A DNA stretch of 52,635 nt from Bacilli bacterium (GCA_017463365.1 JAFTPH010000045.1:1-52635); one strand, 5' to 3'; shown: positions 42,090-51,048, numbered from the stretch's first letter. The notes: generated by a model from the letters alone, not told the origin. Numbers and translations are program-made.

Positions 42090-44218
42090 TTAATTTTTAA
42101 AGCAATTAATGTCATATCATCTTTTACTTTTAACTTTTGTTTCATTGTATAATTAATTAATTCATAAACAATTTTTTGAGGAGATTCCTCTTTAATACTT
42201 AAAATATACTTTTCTAAAGCAGCGTCATCTAAAATATTTTCAAATATTCCATCACTACTCATCAATATTAGATCATCGTCTTCTAAAAAATAGTTATAAT
42301 TTTCTATTGAATCATCTATTCCAAACGGCAAATTTCGATTAACAACTTTTTCGATTTTGCCGCTTTTTTTAACAATATATGTAGTAGTTGCTCCCATCTT
42401 ATAAAACTTTGCCATTTTAGTATAACGATTTATTTCTAATAAATCCAGGGTTGCGTAACGTTCTAAATACTCCTGTACCGCATAAAATGTATTAAGAATC
42501 TCTAACGATGTTGAAGAAGAAATACTTAATTCTGCTAACTCATTTATTAATTTTAATGTTGTATTACTTTCACAAAATGCGTTATATCCTTTTCCCATTC
42601 CATCAGAGATTGCTGTGACAAACTTACCATTATTAAAGTTTTTAACCATATAATTATCCCCACAAATATGTTCTCCTTCTCCACTAACAGAAGCACTTCC
42701 ATAAATGATATCAACCTTAATTTCCGGAATAATTCTTATTACTTCTTCATCTTGAATAATGCTTACAGGCGTATTTAAAAAAGAAGAAACAATACTTTTT
42801 AAACCTTCAAGACTCTTTTCATTACAATCATTTAAACTAAGTTCAATCAAAAAATCATCTTTAAAGGCTCTTTTCAGTTCAAACTCCTTGATATCAAATC
42901 CATACATTATTAATTTTTGTTTTAGCTTTTTTATTTCTTCATACTTTAATTCTTCTTTAGATACTATTTCTGTTATATAGTTTTTAATTGAAGATGATAC
43001 TCCAGTTATTTGTGCAATTAACGCGTTATTACTTGATTCATCTTGATTTAATTCAATTCGATAATTAATGTTTTTAGCCGTCGAACAAATATTTTTCGAA
43101 TAATAACAACCATTAATAAACTCCCTCATTTCCTTATTATATAAGTCTTTTTGGAGAATTAAACTTTTAAAATATGGATAAATAACATTTTTATGTTTCT
43201 CAAAACATTCTTTTTTCTTTGGACAAACATTACAATGTCTTTGAAATAAAATAGAAATAGCCTCAGTTAATTTATCATTATACGTTTTAGAAACCTTAAA
43301 GTTTTCCACAAACTTATCTAACACTTCTGCGAAACTAAGCATTTCATTACTAAAGTTTTCGGCCATTTGATTATAAATTCCTTCTCTAATTACTTCTTCA
43401 GTTTCATATTCTTTTCCTAAAAAATACCTTATAACCTCAAAAAACAAACTTATAATCATTAGTCCTACCATTGTTATATCATTATAACCGGTATTTAAGA
43501 TAATTACAATTAGGGAAAATGCATTTAAAATTATTACTGGATAAACAAATGGTAAAAAGTAAAAAACGCCAATAAACGGCAAAAATAACGCCTCATTTTG
43601 CCCAAAAAAGACATATTGAACAACTAAAACTAACATTGATAAAATGACCGTATAAATATTTTTCCATGAGTTTGACGCATACATAACAAAATATGCAGCT
43701 ACCAAAAAACCCATATTTACCTCAAACACATAAACATTTGAACTACCTAAAATACATATCAAACATATAAATACTTCAGAGACAATCTGATTGTATAAAT
43801 AACTATTTATTTTTAAAGCTTCAAATAAATTCTTTTCAAAATACATATAAAGCAACATACTTAATGCTGATAATCCAAGAAACATTCCAACATCATTTAT
43901 CCCTTTAAAAGTAATAATATATGTTACAAAATTCAATAATCCAACAATTATGTACATATAATATCCCTTAGATAAATACTTCATAATCCACAAAATAAAT
44001 AATAATAAAATAACCAAAATACCATACGACACCAAATAACTTGTGCCAGTAAAAATTAGTAAACTAACTAGACTACTAGGAATAATATAGTAAATATACT
44101 TATAATCTTTTAATAAATAAAAAAAGACAACCGGTATATATAACAAAAAACCAATATCAAGTAGTACAGTTAACACTGAAAAGAAAGATACAATTACCAA
44201 ATTAAACTTTTTAAACAT
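42080..44218 (-). CDS. spoIIE: stage II sporulation protein E, membrane PP2C phosphatase
   Basis: A 712-residue SpoIIE. About ten membrane segments fill residues 1-265; the middle region holds a Cys cluster (CNVCPKKKEC) typical of the family; the C-terminal PP2C phosphatase runs from ~505 (SGEGEHICGDNYM, TAISDGMGKGYNAFCE, LILMSSDGIFENILDD, DDMTLIALKI). It dephosphorylates SpoIIAA to release sigma-F in the forespore. Shorter than the Bacillus protein (~827). Start at 44218 has GAGGTG 6 bases upstream. A Spo0A-box-like TGTCAAA lies upstream of the -10. Confidence 0.93.
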   Translation of the reverse strand: MFKKFNLVIVSFFSVLTVLLDIGFLLYIPVVFFYLLKDYKYIYYIIPSSLVSLLIFTGTSYLVSYGILVILLLFILWIMKYLSKGYYMYIIVGLLNFVTYIITFKGINDVGMFLGLSALSMLLYMYFEKNLFEALKINSYLYNQIVSEVFICLICILGSSNVYVFEVNMGFLVAAYFVMYASNSWKNIYTVILSMLVLVVQYVFFGQNEALFLPFIGVFYFLPFVYPVIILNAFSLIVIILNTGYNDITMVGLMIISLFFEVIRYFLGKEYETEEVIREGIYNQMAENFSNEMLSFAEVLDKFVENFKVSKTYNDKLTEAISILFQRHCNVCPKKKECFEKHKNVIYPYFKSLILQKDLYNKEMREFINGCYYSKNICSTAKNINYRIELNQDESSNNALIAQITGVSSSIKNYITEIVSKEELKYEEIKKLKQKLIMYGFDIKEFELKRAFKDDFLIELSLNDCNEKSLEGLKSIVSSFLNTPVSIIQDEEVIRIIPEIKVDIIYGSASVSGEGEHICGDNYMVKNFNNGKFVTAISDGMGKGYNAFCESNTTLKLINELAELSISSSTSLEILNTFYAVQEYLERYATLDLLEINRYTKMAKFYKMGATTTYIVKKSGKIEKVVNRNLPFGIDDSIENYNYFLEDDDLILMSSDGIFENILDDAALEKYILSIKEESPQKIVYELINYTMKQKLKVKDDMTLIALKIKMG

Positions 44219-44238
44219 CCTAATCACCTCATAAAAAT

Positions 44239-44270
44239 ATTATAACTAAACGACTATAAATATTTTGACA
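44239..44270 (-). promoter_or_regulatory. spoIIE promoter with a Spo0A-box-like element
   Basis: TATAAT (44244-44239) on the minus strand; no good -35 at 17 bases. TGTCAAA (44270-44264), one mismatch from the 0A box TGTCGAA, starts 20 bases upstream. This recalls Spo0A-activated sigma-A promoters such as Bacillus spoIIE with a stretched spacer. Confidence 0.45.
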
Positions 44271-44305
44271 CATTATGGTCTTACAATGAAAAGTTATAAT
44301 CATTC

Positions 44306-44334
44306 TTGTTTTTGATGTTTATTTGTAGTATAAT
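44306..44334 (+). promoter_or_regulatory. promoter of the double GNAT gene
   Basis: TTGTTT (44306-44311), 17 bases, TATAAT (44329-44334), just before AAAGGAG. Confidence 0.65.
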
Positions 44335-44357
44335 TTAAGCTGTAAAGGAGAATGATT

Positions 44358-45338
44358 ATGATTACATATTTAAACTATACTGAAGAACACCAACATGCAA
44401 TGTATGAAATTTTTTGTGGATTAACTAAAGAAGAAACATTCTTCAAAGAATTATCATTTGATGAATTTAAAAATTTATTATTTAATAGCTCAGCATTCCA
44501 AAAAGAAGGAACATTTGTGGCCTTCGATGAAGGAAAAATGGTAGGTTTTGTAAGTGCCAATGTTCGTGATGAAAATCCTAATACCTCAGGATATGTTCAT
44601 ACAATCATTGTAGATAAAAGTTATCGCCGCCAAGGAATTGGAGGAAAACTTATTGAACTTGCTGAAGAATATATTAAAGGAAAAGGAAAAGCGTCTGTTC
44701 GTTTCGTATTCTTAAGTGGTATTAACTGGCCATGGTATATTCCTTATACTGAAAAACATATGCATCCAGGAATGCCAGCGGTAAGAATGAACTCAGATTT
44801 TTATATTTTCTTATATCACCATGGATACGTTGTAAACAGCATTCATGAAGGTTTCCACTTACCACTTTCTGAATATGAATTACCTGATGCTGTTGTTAAA
44901 AAGATGGAACAAAATAAAGAACGAGGATTATTCGTAGAACTATACGATCCCGCTAAACACTATGGTGTTGAAGAATTCTGTCAAAAAATCGAAAAATCTA
45001 ATGCTGGATTCGCTAATGCCATTAGATACAATATAAACAGAGAAAAGCCATATCCTTTCCTTTGTGCTAACGAATCTGGAAGAATGGTTGGATGGACTGG
45101 AGCTATTTGGAATGAACCAAGTGGACGTGGACACTTTGATGGTATTATCGTTGATGAAGATATCCGCGGAGCAGGACTAGGAAAAGCCTTATTCTGCTAC
45201 TTATGTTACCAATCTAAATTAAACGGTGCCCAATATATGACATTCTTTACAGGACTTGATAACCCTGCTCGTTACATTTATTTAGGAGCTGGCTTTAAAA
45301 TTGCCCAAAGCTTTGCAGATATGAAAAAAGTATTCTAA
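44358..45338 (+). CDS. tandem GNAT acetyltransferase
   Basis: A 326-residue protein with two GNAT folds. The first (1-150) has the acetyl-CoA loop in IIVDKSYRRQGIGGKLIELA. The second (~175-326) has IIVDEDIRGAGLGKALFCYL and ends ARYIYLGAGFKIAQSF. Substrate unknown. Start at 44358, 7 bases after AAAGGAG; the earlier ATG at 44352 is 1 base away. Duplicated GNAT proteins of this length are common in Bacillota. Confidence 0.85.
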   Translation: MITYLNYTEEHQHAMYEIFCGLTKEETFFKELSFDEFKNLLFNSSAFQKEGTFVAFDEGKMVGFVSANVRDENPNTSGYVHTIIVDKSYRRQGIGGKLIELAEEYIKGKGKASVRFVFLSGINWPWYIPYTEKHMHPGMPAVRMNSDFYIFLYHHGYVVNSIHEGFHLPLSEYELPDAVVKKMEQNKERGLFVELYDPAKHYGVEEFCQKIEKSNAGFANAIRYNINREKPYPFLCANESGRMVGWTGAIWNEPSGRGHFDGIIVDEDIRGAGLGKALFCYLCYQSKLNGAQYMTFFTGLDNPARYIYLGAGFKIAQSFADMKKVF

Positions 45339-45343
45339 ATGAT

Positions 45344-45375
45344 AAAGATACAAACCAAGCGGTTTGTATCTTTTT
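45344..45375 (+). terminator. terminator of the GNAT gene
   Basis: Perfect 13-bp stem AAAGATACAAACC (45344-45356) / GGTTTGTATCTTT (45361-45373), then TTTT. Confidence 0.85.
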
Positions 45376-47334
45376 TTATATATTAAATTCTCTTCTTAAT
45401 CCCCAAAGAACTTCAACCATTGCCCAAGTATCTTGTTGACAATATTTTCTTAAAGCTAAATATTTTTCTTCATACTCTTTATCAGTTAAAGTTGGCAATA
45501 ATCCATACACATATACCGCTTCAGTTCCATTGTGTACCTCTAAATTAGCATACGAAAGATCGGTAAATATTGGGAGAACTTTTTTAATTGAATAAGACCC
45601 ATGAAGATTATTATGATAATAATTAATTTCTTTAGCAAGTTCTTCTTTTTCCTTACTATCAAGTTCATTAGATAATAATGGATAAAACATCTTTGAATTA
45701 CCCTTCAAAACAAACAACAAATCAAATACATGGTCTCTAATATTTAATAAATCTTCTGCTAAATCAGGATATATTTTAGCAAGTTCTTTTAACCTTGTTT
45801 TTTCAAAGGCCTCATTATAGACAATTACCGTTCCACCATTTGATAAATCAATATTTTTAATTAGCGATTCACAAAGTTCTCTACGACAATCACTATGATC
45901 TTTAGCTAAAAATTCATAATGATCTTTTTCTTTATCACATACAAAAGGTTCTTTTTCAATATGTAAAGAATATTGAAACAAAGACTGAGTATATGGTTTT
46001 TCTCCTTCATATCTTGGGAATGGACAACCATAAGATTCAAAATCTAAGTGATATAGTGGATATTTTAAAGATTTAATCGCCAAAGTAATCTTTTCCTCAT
46101 TTATAAACGTTTTATTACATACATAACAATCATACTGAATTTGATTAACCTTTTTACCTAAATAGTCTTTAGGAATACTGTCTATTTTATAACAACCTTG
46201 GTTTAAAAGATCATATACACTTAACGAATCATAACCTGTATCTTTTCCCCCAAACGCATACTTTTTATTTATGTACTCTAAGATTGAACCATCACAAAGA
46301 GTATTTTTAAAACAAACTTTTTTAAACTTACATTCCGATGGTTTCTTTAATTCACAATGATCGCCAACACAACGACCTTCAATCACTCTTTCCTCAATTC
46401 GGTCCTCTATTTTTTTACGATCAATGTCAATTTGTTCTAAAAATTCTTCTGTAATTTTACTTACATCTACTAAAGTAATTAAATCGTTCCCATTTTCATT
46501 TTGGTTATAAAGACGCATTCCCTCATTATCCCGACAGCCATCATATATATAATCGCCATTTAAAACAACTAAATAATACTCAATATTAGGTTTTTTATCC
46601 TTGTAGCTATTTTCAATAAAATATCTTTCAACCGCGATATCATAAACATATTTCCCTGTTCCATCACTACCAAATCTATCAAACATCTTATTACGATAAG
46701 CCCTATACTTCTTATCTTCTAAAAGAGTTGGATCAAGATTTTCTTTTAATCTTAAAATTCCTTTTTCATCTTTATAAAAAATAGAATCATACTTATCATA
46801 ACCTAACGCATCATCACCCACTTGTTTTTTAAGACTTTTACCAAGACGATAAAACTTATTTGTTGTAGTTGCCTTTACCTCAAAAATCTTAATACTACCA
46901 TCCGGAGCTTCTAAATATATATCCAAATAACAATAATATGTATTCCCGTTTACTGAAAACTCATACTTCTTTTGTTGCTTAGTATCTTCGGAATACACCA
47001 ATTCCCCATCAAAGTTGTTCTTAATGTATTCCGCAGCAAAAACTTCTAATTCCTTAAAATATTCCGCATACGCTTCCATTTGGGCATTCGTAGAAATTGT
47101 TAAATCTTCCCCTGTTTCCTCATCAAAAATACTATTAAAGATTTCCATTGCCTTCTCATGTTCTTCGGAAAATAACCCATCTTCTAATGTATCAACTGCC
47201 GATTTAATTGAAGCAACATCTACCCCTTCAATCTCTTTTATATGGTGAGCATTTCTAAATACATACATATCATATATGCTAGCAAAGTCCTTGCATCTTG
47301 ATAAATTCTTAAACATTGATTTAGATATATTCAT
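45376..47334 (-). CDS. DUF2779 protein: Cas4/AddB-like PD-(D/E)XK domain plus DEDD exonuclease-like domain
   Basis: The protein has 652 residues. The N-terminal half has a PD-(D/E)XK core (Asp138 in YCYLDIYLE, Glu152 and Lys154 in FEVKATT). Cys14 (SKSMFKNLSRCKDF) together with Cys322/327/335/341 could bind an Fe-S cluster as in Cas4 and AddB. After a short linker, the DUF2779 half shows YPLYHLDFESYG (Asp431, Glu433), a middle Asp region (NIRDHVFDLLFVL) and YCQQDTWAMVEVLWGL (Tyr631, Asp635), the DEDDy-like exonuclease pattern. The family is common in Mollicutes and relatives but not well characterised. No cas genes are nearby. Confidence 0.8.
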   Translation of the reverse strand: MNISKSMFKNLSRCKDFASIYDMYVFRNAHHIKEIEGVDVASIKSAVDTLEDGLFSEEHEKAMEIFNSIFDEETGEDLTISTNAQMEAYAEYFKELEVFAAEYIKNNFDGELVYSEDTKQQKKYEFSVNGNTYYCYLDIYLEAPDGSIKIFEVKATTTNKFYRLGKSLKKQVGDDALGYDKYDSIFYKDEKGILRLKENLDPTLLEDKKYRAYRNKMFDRFGSDGTGKYVYDIAVERYFIENSYKDKKPNIEYYLVVLNGDYIYDGCRDNEGMRLYNQNENGNDLITLVDVSKITEEFLEQIDIDRKKIEDRIEERVIEGRCVGDHCELKKPSECKFKKVCFKNTLCDGSILEYINKKYAFGGKDTGYDSLSVYDLLNQGCYKIDSIPKDYLGKKVNQIQYDCYVCNKTFINEEKITLAIKSLKYPLYHLDFESYGCPFPRYEGEKPYTQSLFQYSLHIEKEPFVCDKEKDHYEFLAKDHSDCRRELCESLIKNIDLSNGGTVIVYNEAFEKTRLKELAKIYPDLAEDLLNIRDHVFDLLFVLKGNSKMFYPLLSNELDSKEKEELAKEINYYHNNLHGSYSIKKVLPIFTDLSYANLEVHNGTEAVYVYGLLPTLTDKEYEEKYLALRKYCQQDTWAMVEVLWGLRREFNI

Positions 47335-47394
47335 TTATATCACCTCTTTATTTTATTATACCATAAAATAAACTAATAATTAAATAAAACAATA

Positions 47395-47420
47395 AAGGTG
47401 TCCAAAAAAATGGACACCTT
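47395..47420 (-). terminator. terminator of the NMT1/SsuA-type transporter operon
   Basis: Perfect 10-bp stem AAGGTGTCCA (47395-47404) / TGGACACCTT (47411-47420), loop A6; then T-rich on the minus strand. Confidence 0.85.
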
Positions 47421-47431
47421 CACTTATTATG

Positions 47432-48181
47432 CTAATATTCTAACCCTTTAGATATCTTTTTCATTACCATTTCACATAACCCAACAAAAACAATAATTAT
47501 TATTGACCAAGCCAAAATCACATCTAAAGCAATATTGCTTTGGGCATTATACAAAGCTTTACCAATACTATTATTTGTTTGAGATAAATACTCAGATGTA
47601 ACCATTACCTTTAATCCAAGACCGAAAGTTTGGAAAAAAGTTATAAAAATATATGGCAATAAATATGGTAAATACACATGGAAAAATGCGACAAAATGAT
47701 TATTATTTACCATTTTTAACTCATCAACTAGATTTCGATCCATTGAATTTATTGCGCCAATAAGCCCTTGAATAATTACTGGAATTGTAACTAACACGGT
47801 TGTGATAATTGGCACACTCTTTCCCCCAACTAAAAGCCATATAAATATTGATATCGCTACAACCGGAATAGTTTTAAAGAAAACTAAGATTGGCTTTAAA
47901 AAATGATAACTGTTTTTAAATCTAATATAGATAAAAACAACTATAATTGATACTAAAAAAGAAACCAAAATGGAAAACACAATTCTTAAAATATCAAATA
48001 AGATATATTTTAAATTATCTGTTTTTCCAAAGATATTAACTATTGCTTCAAATATTTGATTTACTGTTGGAAAAATTAAACTATTGTCAGCAACTGTGCT
48101 TACAATTATCCATCCTAAAACTAATACTAATATACCTGTTCCAGAATAAATATAACTTTTATTCCAAATAGAATTCTTCAC
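47432..48181 (-). CDS. ABC transporter permease, SsuC/TauC type
   Basis: A 249-residue (from GTG) inner-membrane permease with six predicted segments and the EAA loop SMDRNLVDELKMVNNNHFVA. The start is uncertain. A GTG at 48181 has GGAGG about 11 bases away; a TTG at 48211 gives ten extra residues and overlaps more of the upstream gene. It follows the substrate-binding lipoprotein, with 23 bases of overlap. No ATPase gene follows, so a shared or distant ATPase must energise it. Confidence 0.82.
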   Translation of the reverse strand: MKNSIWNKSYIYSGTGILVLVLGWIIVSTVADNSLIFPTVNQIFEAIVNIFGKTDNLKYILFDILRIVFSILVSFLVSIIVVFIYIRFKNSYHFLKPILVFFKTIPVVAISIFIWLLVGGKSVPIITTVLVTIPVIIQGLIGAINSMDRNLVDELKMVNNNHFVAFFHVYLPYLLPYIFITFFQTFGLGLKVMVTSEYLSQTNNSIGKALYNAQSNIALDVILAWSIIIIVFVGLCEMVMKKISKGLEY

Positions 48182-49133
48182 TAGGAACGCTTCCTCCGAT
48201 TTGTGCTCCAAGTCCTAAATCAATTAATTTTTGAGCATAATAGCTTATAGCAGCTTGTTCTTCAGCTTTTGTTTTTAGTGAAATCCAACAATTTGGAATA
48301 GCCTTTTCTAAATTAGCCGCACCAATTGTTTCAAAACTAGAATCAACCTTTACCGCTGCAGCAGCAAGAACACTTGGATTTTTATAATCTTCAAGTTTTT
48401 CTAAAACTTTTTCAATAAATGCTAAAGTATTAGCTTTCTTGTCTTCAGCTAATAATGCTGTATTAACAAATAAACCAGCTTGTGGAAAACTCTTTCCATC
48501 AGTAATTTTATTCCATTCAGCTTGTAAATCGATAGTATGAATATCTTTCTTATTTTTTAACACACTAATTGATGGTTCAGCAGATACAATAATTTCTGCT
48601 TGCCCAGACATCATCATAGAATTAGCTGTTGTAACCGCATCAACATATTCAACCTTTACTTTATCTTTTAATCCATATGCATCAAGAACCGCTTGTAACA
48701 TAATATCTGGACTTGAATTTTGAGAGAACGCAGTAATTGTTTTACCTTCTAAATCTTTGATTGAAGAAATTTCAGATAAACTAGCGATATAGAAATTACC
48801 CCAAACTAAAGTCTTAACCAATTTATATTGTTGATTATTTGCATATAGTTTGGCCCCAACATTAATCGGAGCTACAACAAAATCATGTGTACCACTTGTA
48901 AGAGCAGCAACTAATGGGTTTGCTCCAGCAACAATTTCATATGTCACTTGAGGATTATTGTCAAATAATGTAGATAGTGATAAGCTAGGTGTCCCACTAG
49001 GAGCAATAAATGAATAAATGTGATCATCTTTTACTTCATCTTGAGCACCATTTCCATTACATCCTGTTAATAATGTAATACTAAATAATAATGTTAATAC
49101 TAAAAATAAGTTTAATAAAATTTTCTTTTTCAT
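48159..49133 (-). CDS. substrate-binding lipoprotein of ABC transporter, NMT1/SsuA type
   Basis: A 324-residue lipoprotein; signal ending LLTGC. The NMT1/SsuA-like fold is seen in FIAPSGTPSLSLSTLFDN, EIVAGANPLVAALTSGTHDF, SIKDLEGKTITAF and ASVEPS-like AEIIVSAEPSISVL. Typical ligands are sulfonates, thiamine precursors, nitrate or bicarbonate; the residues do not decide. It is divergent from a Crp/Fnr regulator whose palindrome lies at the right distance from its promoter for activation. GAGGTAAAAATT precedes the ATG. Confidence 0.82.
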   Translation of the reverse strand: MKKKILLNLFLVLTLLFSITLLTGCNGNGAQDEVKDDHIYSFIAPSGTPSLSLSTLFDNNPQVTYEIVAGANPLVAALTSGTHDFVVAPINVGAKLYANNQQYKLVKTLVWGNFYIASLSEISSIKDLEGKTITAFSQNSSPDIMLQAVLDAYGLKDKVKVEYVDAVTTANSMMMSGQAEIIVSAEPSISVLKNKKDIHTIDLQAEWNKITDGKSFPQAGLFVNTALLAEDKKANTLAFIEKVLEKLEDYKNPSVLAAAAVKVDSSFETIGAANLEKAIPNCWISLKTKAEEQAAISYYAQKLIDLGLGAQIGGSVPSEEFYLE

Positions 49134-49150
49134 AATTTTTACCTCTTTCT

Positions 49151-49203
49151 TTGCAATTATATTATACTCATGATAGAATTAAATATATGTAACATTTGTT
49201 ACA
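49151..49203 (+). promoter_or_regulatory. divergent promoters and Crp/Fnr-type operator
   Basis: Plus strand: TTGCAA (49151-49156), 17 bases, TAGAAT (49174-49179) with an extended TGA, for the crp/fnr gene. Minus strand: TATAAT (49166-49161), with an overlapping second TATAAT at 49161-49156 and a poor -35, for the binding protein. A perfect palindrome TGTAACATTTGTTACA (49188-49203), centre 49195.5, lies about -41.5 from the first minus-strand start and over the plus-strand start. Confidence 0.75.
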
Positions 49204-49217
49204 CTTTAGGAGTTTTT

Positions 49218-49832
49218 ATGAAAATAAATGAATTTAAAATGTTTAAAAATGCAAATCACCATAATTACAATAACTACTTTAAAACAATTGACTATCAATC
49301 TAACGCTATGATTTTTAATGAAGGAGATGAGTGTACTAATATATCTTTTATCTTAGAAGGAACCGTCAGTATTAGAACATATTCCTTAAACGGAAAAGAG
49401 GAAATTTTAAATACCTTACATCCTGGCGAAATATTTGGTGATGTTATCTGTTTTTCCGGAAACAAAAAATATATCGGTCACGTTATTGCCGATAAAAACT
49501 GTAAAATTGCACATGTTAATAAAAACAACTGGTTAAAATTAATTCAAAAAGATTCTGCTATTTTAACTAACTTCATCGAAAACATTACCGATAAAACTTT
49601 TAAAACAAAAATGGAAAATAAAATGTTATTACATAAAAACATTGAAGATCGAATTTATTACTATTTAAACACAAAGTTAAATAAGAAAAGCCCTTCAACC
49701 GTTATAATCAAAAATGTAACAGAACTAGCAAAAATCCTAAACCTACCAAGACCTTCAGTTTCCCGCTCTCTTAATAAAATGGAGAAAAGAGGTTTAATTA
49801 AACGAAATAAAAATAAGATAGAAGTTTTATAA
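49218..49832 (+). CDS. Crp/Fnr-family transcriptional regulator
   Basis: A 204-residue regulator. N-terminal cyclic-nucleotide-binding-like domain ~20-120 (MIFNEGDECTNISFILEGTVSIRTY, HPGEIFGDVICFSG), dimer helix, then a Crp-type HTH with NVTELAKILNLPRPSVSRSLNKMEKRGLIKR. No Fnr-type N-terminal Cys cluster, so oxygen is unlikely to be sensed through Fe-S. The start at 49218 has AGGAG 5 bases away. It is divergent from the transporter operon and carries a TGTAA-N6-TTACA palindrome just upstream, so autorepression and transporter activation are both plausible. Confidence 0.88.
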   Translation: MKINEFKMFKNANHHNYNNYFKTIDYQSNAMIFNEGDECTNISFILEGTVSIRTYSLNGKEEILNTLHPGEIFGDVICFSGNKKYIGHVIADKNCKIAHVNKNNWLKLIQKDSAILTNFIENITDKTFKTKMENKMLLHKNIEDRIYYYLNTKLNKKSPSTVIIKNVTELAKILNLPRPSVSRSLNKMEKRGLIKRNKNKIEVL

Positions 49833-49846
49833 CTTCTATCTTATTT
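49811..49846. terminator. bidirectional terminator between crp/fnr and threonine aldolase genes
   Basis: Stem AAATAAGATAGAAGTT (49811-49826) / AACTTCTATCTTATTT (49831-49846), perfect 16 bp, with T runs outside; the crp/fnr gene stop is in its loop. Confidence 0.85.
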
Positions 49847-50852
49847 CTTTTAAATCTTCTAAAAATTCAACGATACGTTCTTCTTTAGTCGCCCAAGAAG
49901 TAACTAATCTAATTATTTGACTATCTTCAAAATCCTCCCATACTTCAAAAGCATATAAAGAAGATAATTTATTAACAAGACCTTTATCCATTTTCACAAA
50001 CAACTGATTAGTTTTATTCGGATAACATATCTCAAATCCAAGCTTATCTAAACCATCTCTAAGTTTTTTAGCCATCATATTAGCATTTTCAGCAAGTTCA
50101 AGATATAAATCGTTTGATAATAATGTGTAAAACATTTTAGATACCACAAATGTTTTGGCGAGCATCGCTCCACGATTTTTAAGATGATAATGGAAATTAT
50201 GATATATGTCTTTATTTTTAATTACAATCAATTCTCCATAAGGAAGTCCATTTTTAGTCCCTCCTAAATAAAAAACATCAGAACATTCCACCATATCTTT
50301 TAAAGTTACACCTTCTGCGACCATTGCTTGAGAAAGTCTTGCGCCATCTATAAAAACATATAACCCAAGTTTTTTACATGTTTTATAAATATTACCTAAT
50401 TCTTGTTTAGTATATGATGTTCCAACTTCAGTTGCATTCGAAAAATAAACCATTTTCGGTAAAACCATATGACAATCTTGATGAAGATTAACTATTCTTT
50501 CTATTTCTTGTGATGTTATTTTTCCATTAACACTTAGTACTGTTAAAACCTTATGTCCCGTTCCTTCAACAGCTCCTGTTTCATGAACATTAATGTGCCC
50601 AGAATCAACAGAAATTACTGCTTCATATCTTGCTAGCGCTTTAGAAATAACCGTTAAATTTGTTTGAGTGCCACCAGATGCTAATACTACTTTAACCTCT
50701 TGAAATGCTTTTTCAGAAATTAATTTTTCAAGCATCTTAGTATTTTCATCAAACCCATATCCATTATTTTGAATATATGCATCATCTAATAACTCTTTTA
50801 AAACAATTGGATGTCCAATTTCGCTATAATCATTTTTGAAACTATACTTCAT
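49836..50852 (-). CDS. low-specificity L-threonine aldolase
   Basis: A 338-residue fold-type I PLP enzyme, likely splitting threonine/allo-threonine to glycine and acetaldehyde. Markers: NNGYGFDENTKMLEKLISE, VLASGGTQTNLTVI, ISVDSGHINVHETGAVEGTGHK, FIDGARLSQAM, and FYLGGTKNGLPYGE with the PLP Lys. Specificity beyond the family is not decided. A 19-bp palindrome overlapping a -10 lies upstream at 50967-50985. Convergent with the crp/fnr gene. Confidence 0.9.
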   Translation of the reverse strand: MKYSFKNDYSEIGHPIVLKELLDDAYIQNNGYGFDENTKMLEKLISEKAFQEVKVVLASGGTQTNLTVISKALARYEAVISVDSGHINVHETGAVEGTGHKVLTVLSVNGKITSQEIERIVNLHQDCHMVLPKMVYFSNATEVGTSYTKQELGNIYKTCKKLGLYVFIDGARLSQAMVAEGVTLKDMVECSDVFYLGGTKNGLPYGELIVIKNKDIYHNFHYHLKNRGAMLAKTFVVSKMFYTLLSNDLYLELAENANMMAKKLRDGLDKLGFEICYPNKTNQLFVKMDKGLVNKLSSLYAFEVWEDFEDSQIIRLVTSWATKEERIVEFLEDLKEIR

Positions 50853-50966
50853 ATTTACACCTCATCTTTATTATATCATATTAAAAATAATTAGCAACTT
50901 TTTTACATATAACATACCTTTTCAAAAAATAACTTTTAGTTAAAATTGTAAATGTTTTTCGAAATA

Positions 50967-50985
50967 TGAGTTATATTATAACTCA
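50967..50985. promoter_or_regulatory. 19-bp perfect palindrome in the ltaE / XRE intergenic region
   Basis: TGAGTTATA (50967-50975), central T, TATAACTCA (50977-50985). On the minus strand it contains TATAAT (50980-50975), a possible -10 for the threonine aldolase gene, with no clear -35. A regulator-binding site is likely. Confidence 0.5.
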
Positions 50986-51005
50986 CATAATATAAATGTA
51001 GTCTG

Positions 51006-51048
51006 TTTTAAACTATTTTGTTAATTTTTTAGTTTAAAATTGTATAAT
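51006..51048 (+). promoter_or_regulatory. XRE gene promoter flanked by an inverted repeat
   Basis: TATAAT (51043-51048) precedes the XRE gene; TTTTAAACTA (51006-51015) and TAGTTTAAAA (51030-51039) form a perfect 10-bp inverted repeat with a 14-base gap that covers the -35 region. Autoregulation by the XRE protein is plausible. Confidence 0.55.
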
